Shown here: positions 5,062-5,151 of the stretch, piece after piece
Layout of the letters: every line of letters starts with the position of its first letter
How positions within the stretch are numbered: the first letter of the stretch is position 1
Origin: Gemmatimonadota bacterium
GTDB taxonomy: Bacteria > Gemmatimonadota > Gemmatimonadetes > Palauibacterales > Palauibacteraceae
Length of the DNA stretch: 5,151 nt
NCBI GenBank assembly: GCA_030601615.1
Contig: JAUVTH010000127.1
Location: 1 to 5,151, forward strand
Direction: 5' to 3'
The notes under the pieces: generated by a model
Seen by the model: only the letters and a program-made list of their open reading frames with translations
Told to the model about the DNA's origin: nothing
Databases searched by the model: none
Translations under genes and position numbers: made by a program

Positions 5062-5151
5062 CACGCGCCTCTCAGGGCAGGAGTTGCTGAAGCCCCGGAT
5101 AGAACGGCAGCTTTTTCACCAGTTTCGAATCCGGTGTGTACCAGATCGGCG
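4892..5151. repeat. Direct repeat marking duplicated DUF3604 3' ends
   Basis: The 16-base sequence gtgtaccagatcggcg occurs at 4892-4907 and again at 5136-5151, 244 bases apart in the same orientation. It encodes the shared PIWYT segment on the minus strand, and similarity continues at lower identity to both stop codons. The right copy ends exactly at the window edge, so the repeat may extend further. The pattern fits an old, diverged duplication of a gene end rather than a mobile element. Confidence 0.8.
5072..5151 (-). CDS. DUF3604 family protein, C-terminal end only (5' part outside window)
   Basis: This is the last 25 codons and TGA stop of a gene that enters from the right edge. The visible tail begins PIWYTPDSKLVKK and ends LQQLLP. 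The motif PIWYTP is what I know as the end of DUF3604 proteins, where it normally follows an IQERAxxSPIWYTP segment. DUF3604 proteins are large, poorly characterised and thought to be related to PHP-type metal-dependent hydrolases; none of the possible catalytic part is visible here. The assignment is strengthened by the next ORF downstream, which carries a longer stretch of the same C-terminal region. Its stop lies 10 bases before the ATG of that ORF, so the two are probably on one transcript. Confidence 0.72.
   Translation of the reverse strand, partial: PIWYTPDSKLVKKLPFYPGLQQLLP

Noticed and set aside
3690..5090. Long plus-strand open frame of 466 codons
   Set aside because: It lies antisense to the DUF1330 and DUF3604-like genes, crosses several gene borders, and its product is rich in arginine and histidine with no recognisable domain. 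It is a GC-rich shadow of the real genes.

Overview
The window is GC-rich and gene-dense, and every gene I can support lies on the minus strand, so transcription runs from high to low coordinates. Intergenic gaps are a few bases to about 70 bases, with no rRNA, tRNA, CRISPR or insertion sequence seen. Signal peptides, two different outer-membrane beta-barrel proteins and GGGAGG-type ribosome binding sites point to a Gram-negative, GC-rich bacterium. The mix of DUF3604, DUF1330 and MetA-like genes would suit an environmental lineage such as Acidobacteriota or Gemmatimonadota; that placement is inference.

In transcription order: (1) 5151-5072, the last 25 codons of a DUF3604-type protein that begins outside the window; (2) 5061-4828, a short ORF made of two separated pieces of the DUF3604 C-terminal region, ending with the same PIWYTPD...LVKK tail as its upstream neighbour; (3) 4793-3876, a secreted protein with two DUF1330-like alpha/beta-barrel domains; (4) 3863-3060, an outer-membrane barrel-like protein; (5) 3002-2070, a second, unrelated outer-membrane protein of the phenol-degradation MetA type; (6) 2010-1270, an eight-helix ZIP-like membrane protein; (7) 1260-652, a MarC-family inner-membrane protein; (8) 581-387, a 64-codon ORF that is a C-terminal copy of gene 4; (9) 383-1, the J-domain and glycine-rich start of a class B DnaJ/CbpA-like co-chaperone running off the window.

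Genes 1-5 read as one functional block of exported proteins: a DUF3604 protein, a secreted tandem DUF1330 protein and two outer-membrane proteins. A role in handling or importing a small, perhaps hydrophobic, compound is plausible but is only inference. Genes 6, 7 and 9 (two inner-membrane proteins and a co-chaperone) follow in the same direction and may be co-transcribed.

Two things stand out. First, two C-terminal gene copies, of DUF3604 and of the barrel gene, sit in the same cluster, both with plausible ribosome binding sites and open frames. Second, three junctions contain a tiny ORF whose stop codon overlaps the next start codon (ATGA or GTGA), which suggests translational coupling or small frameshifts at gene starts.
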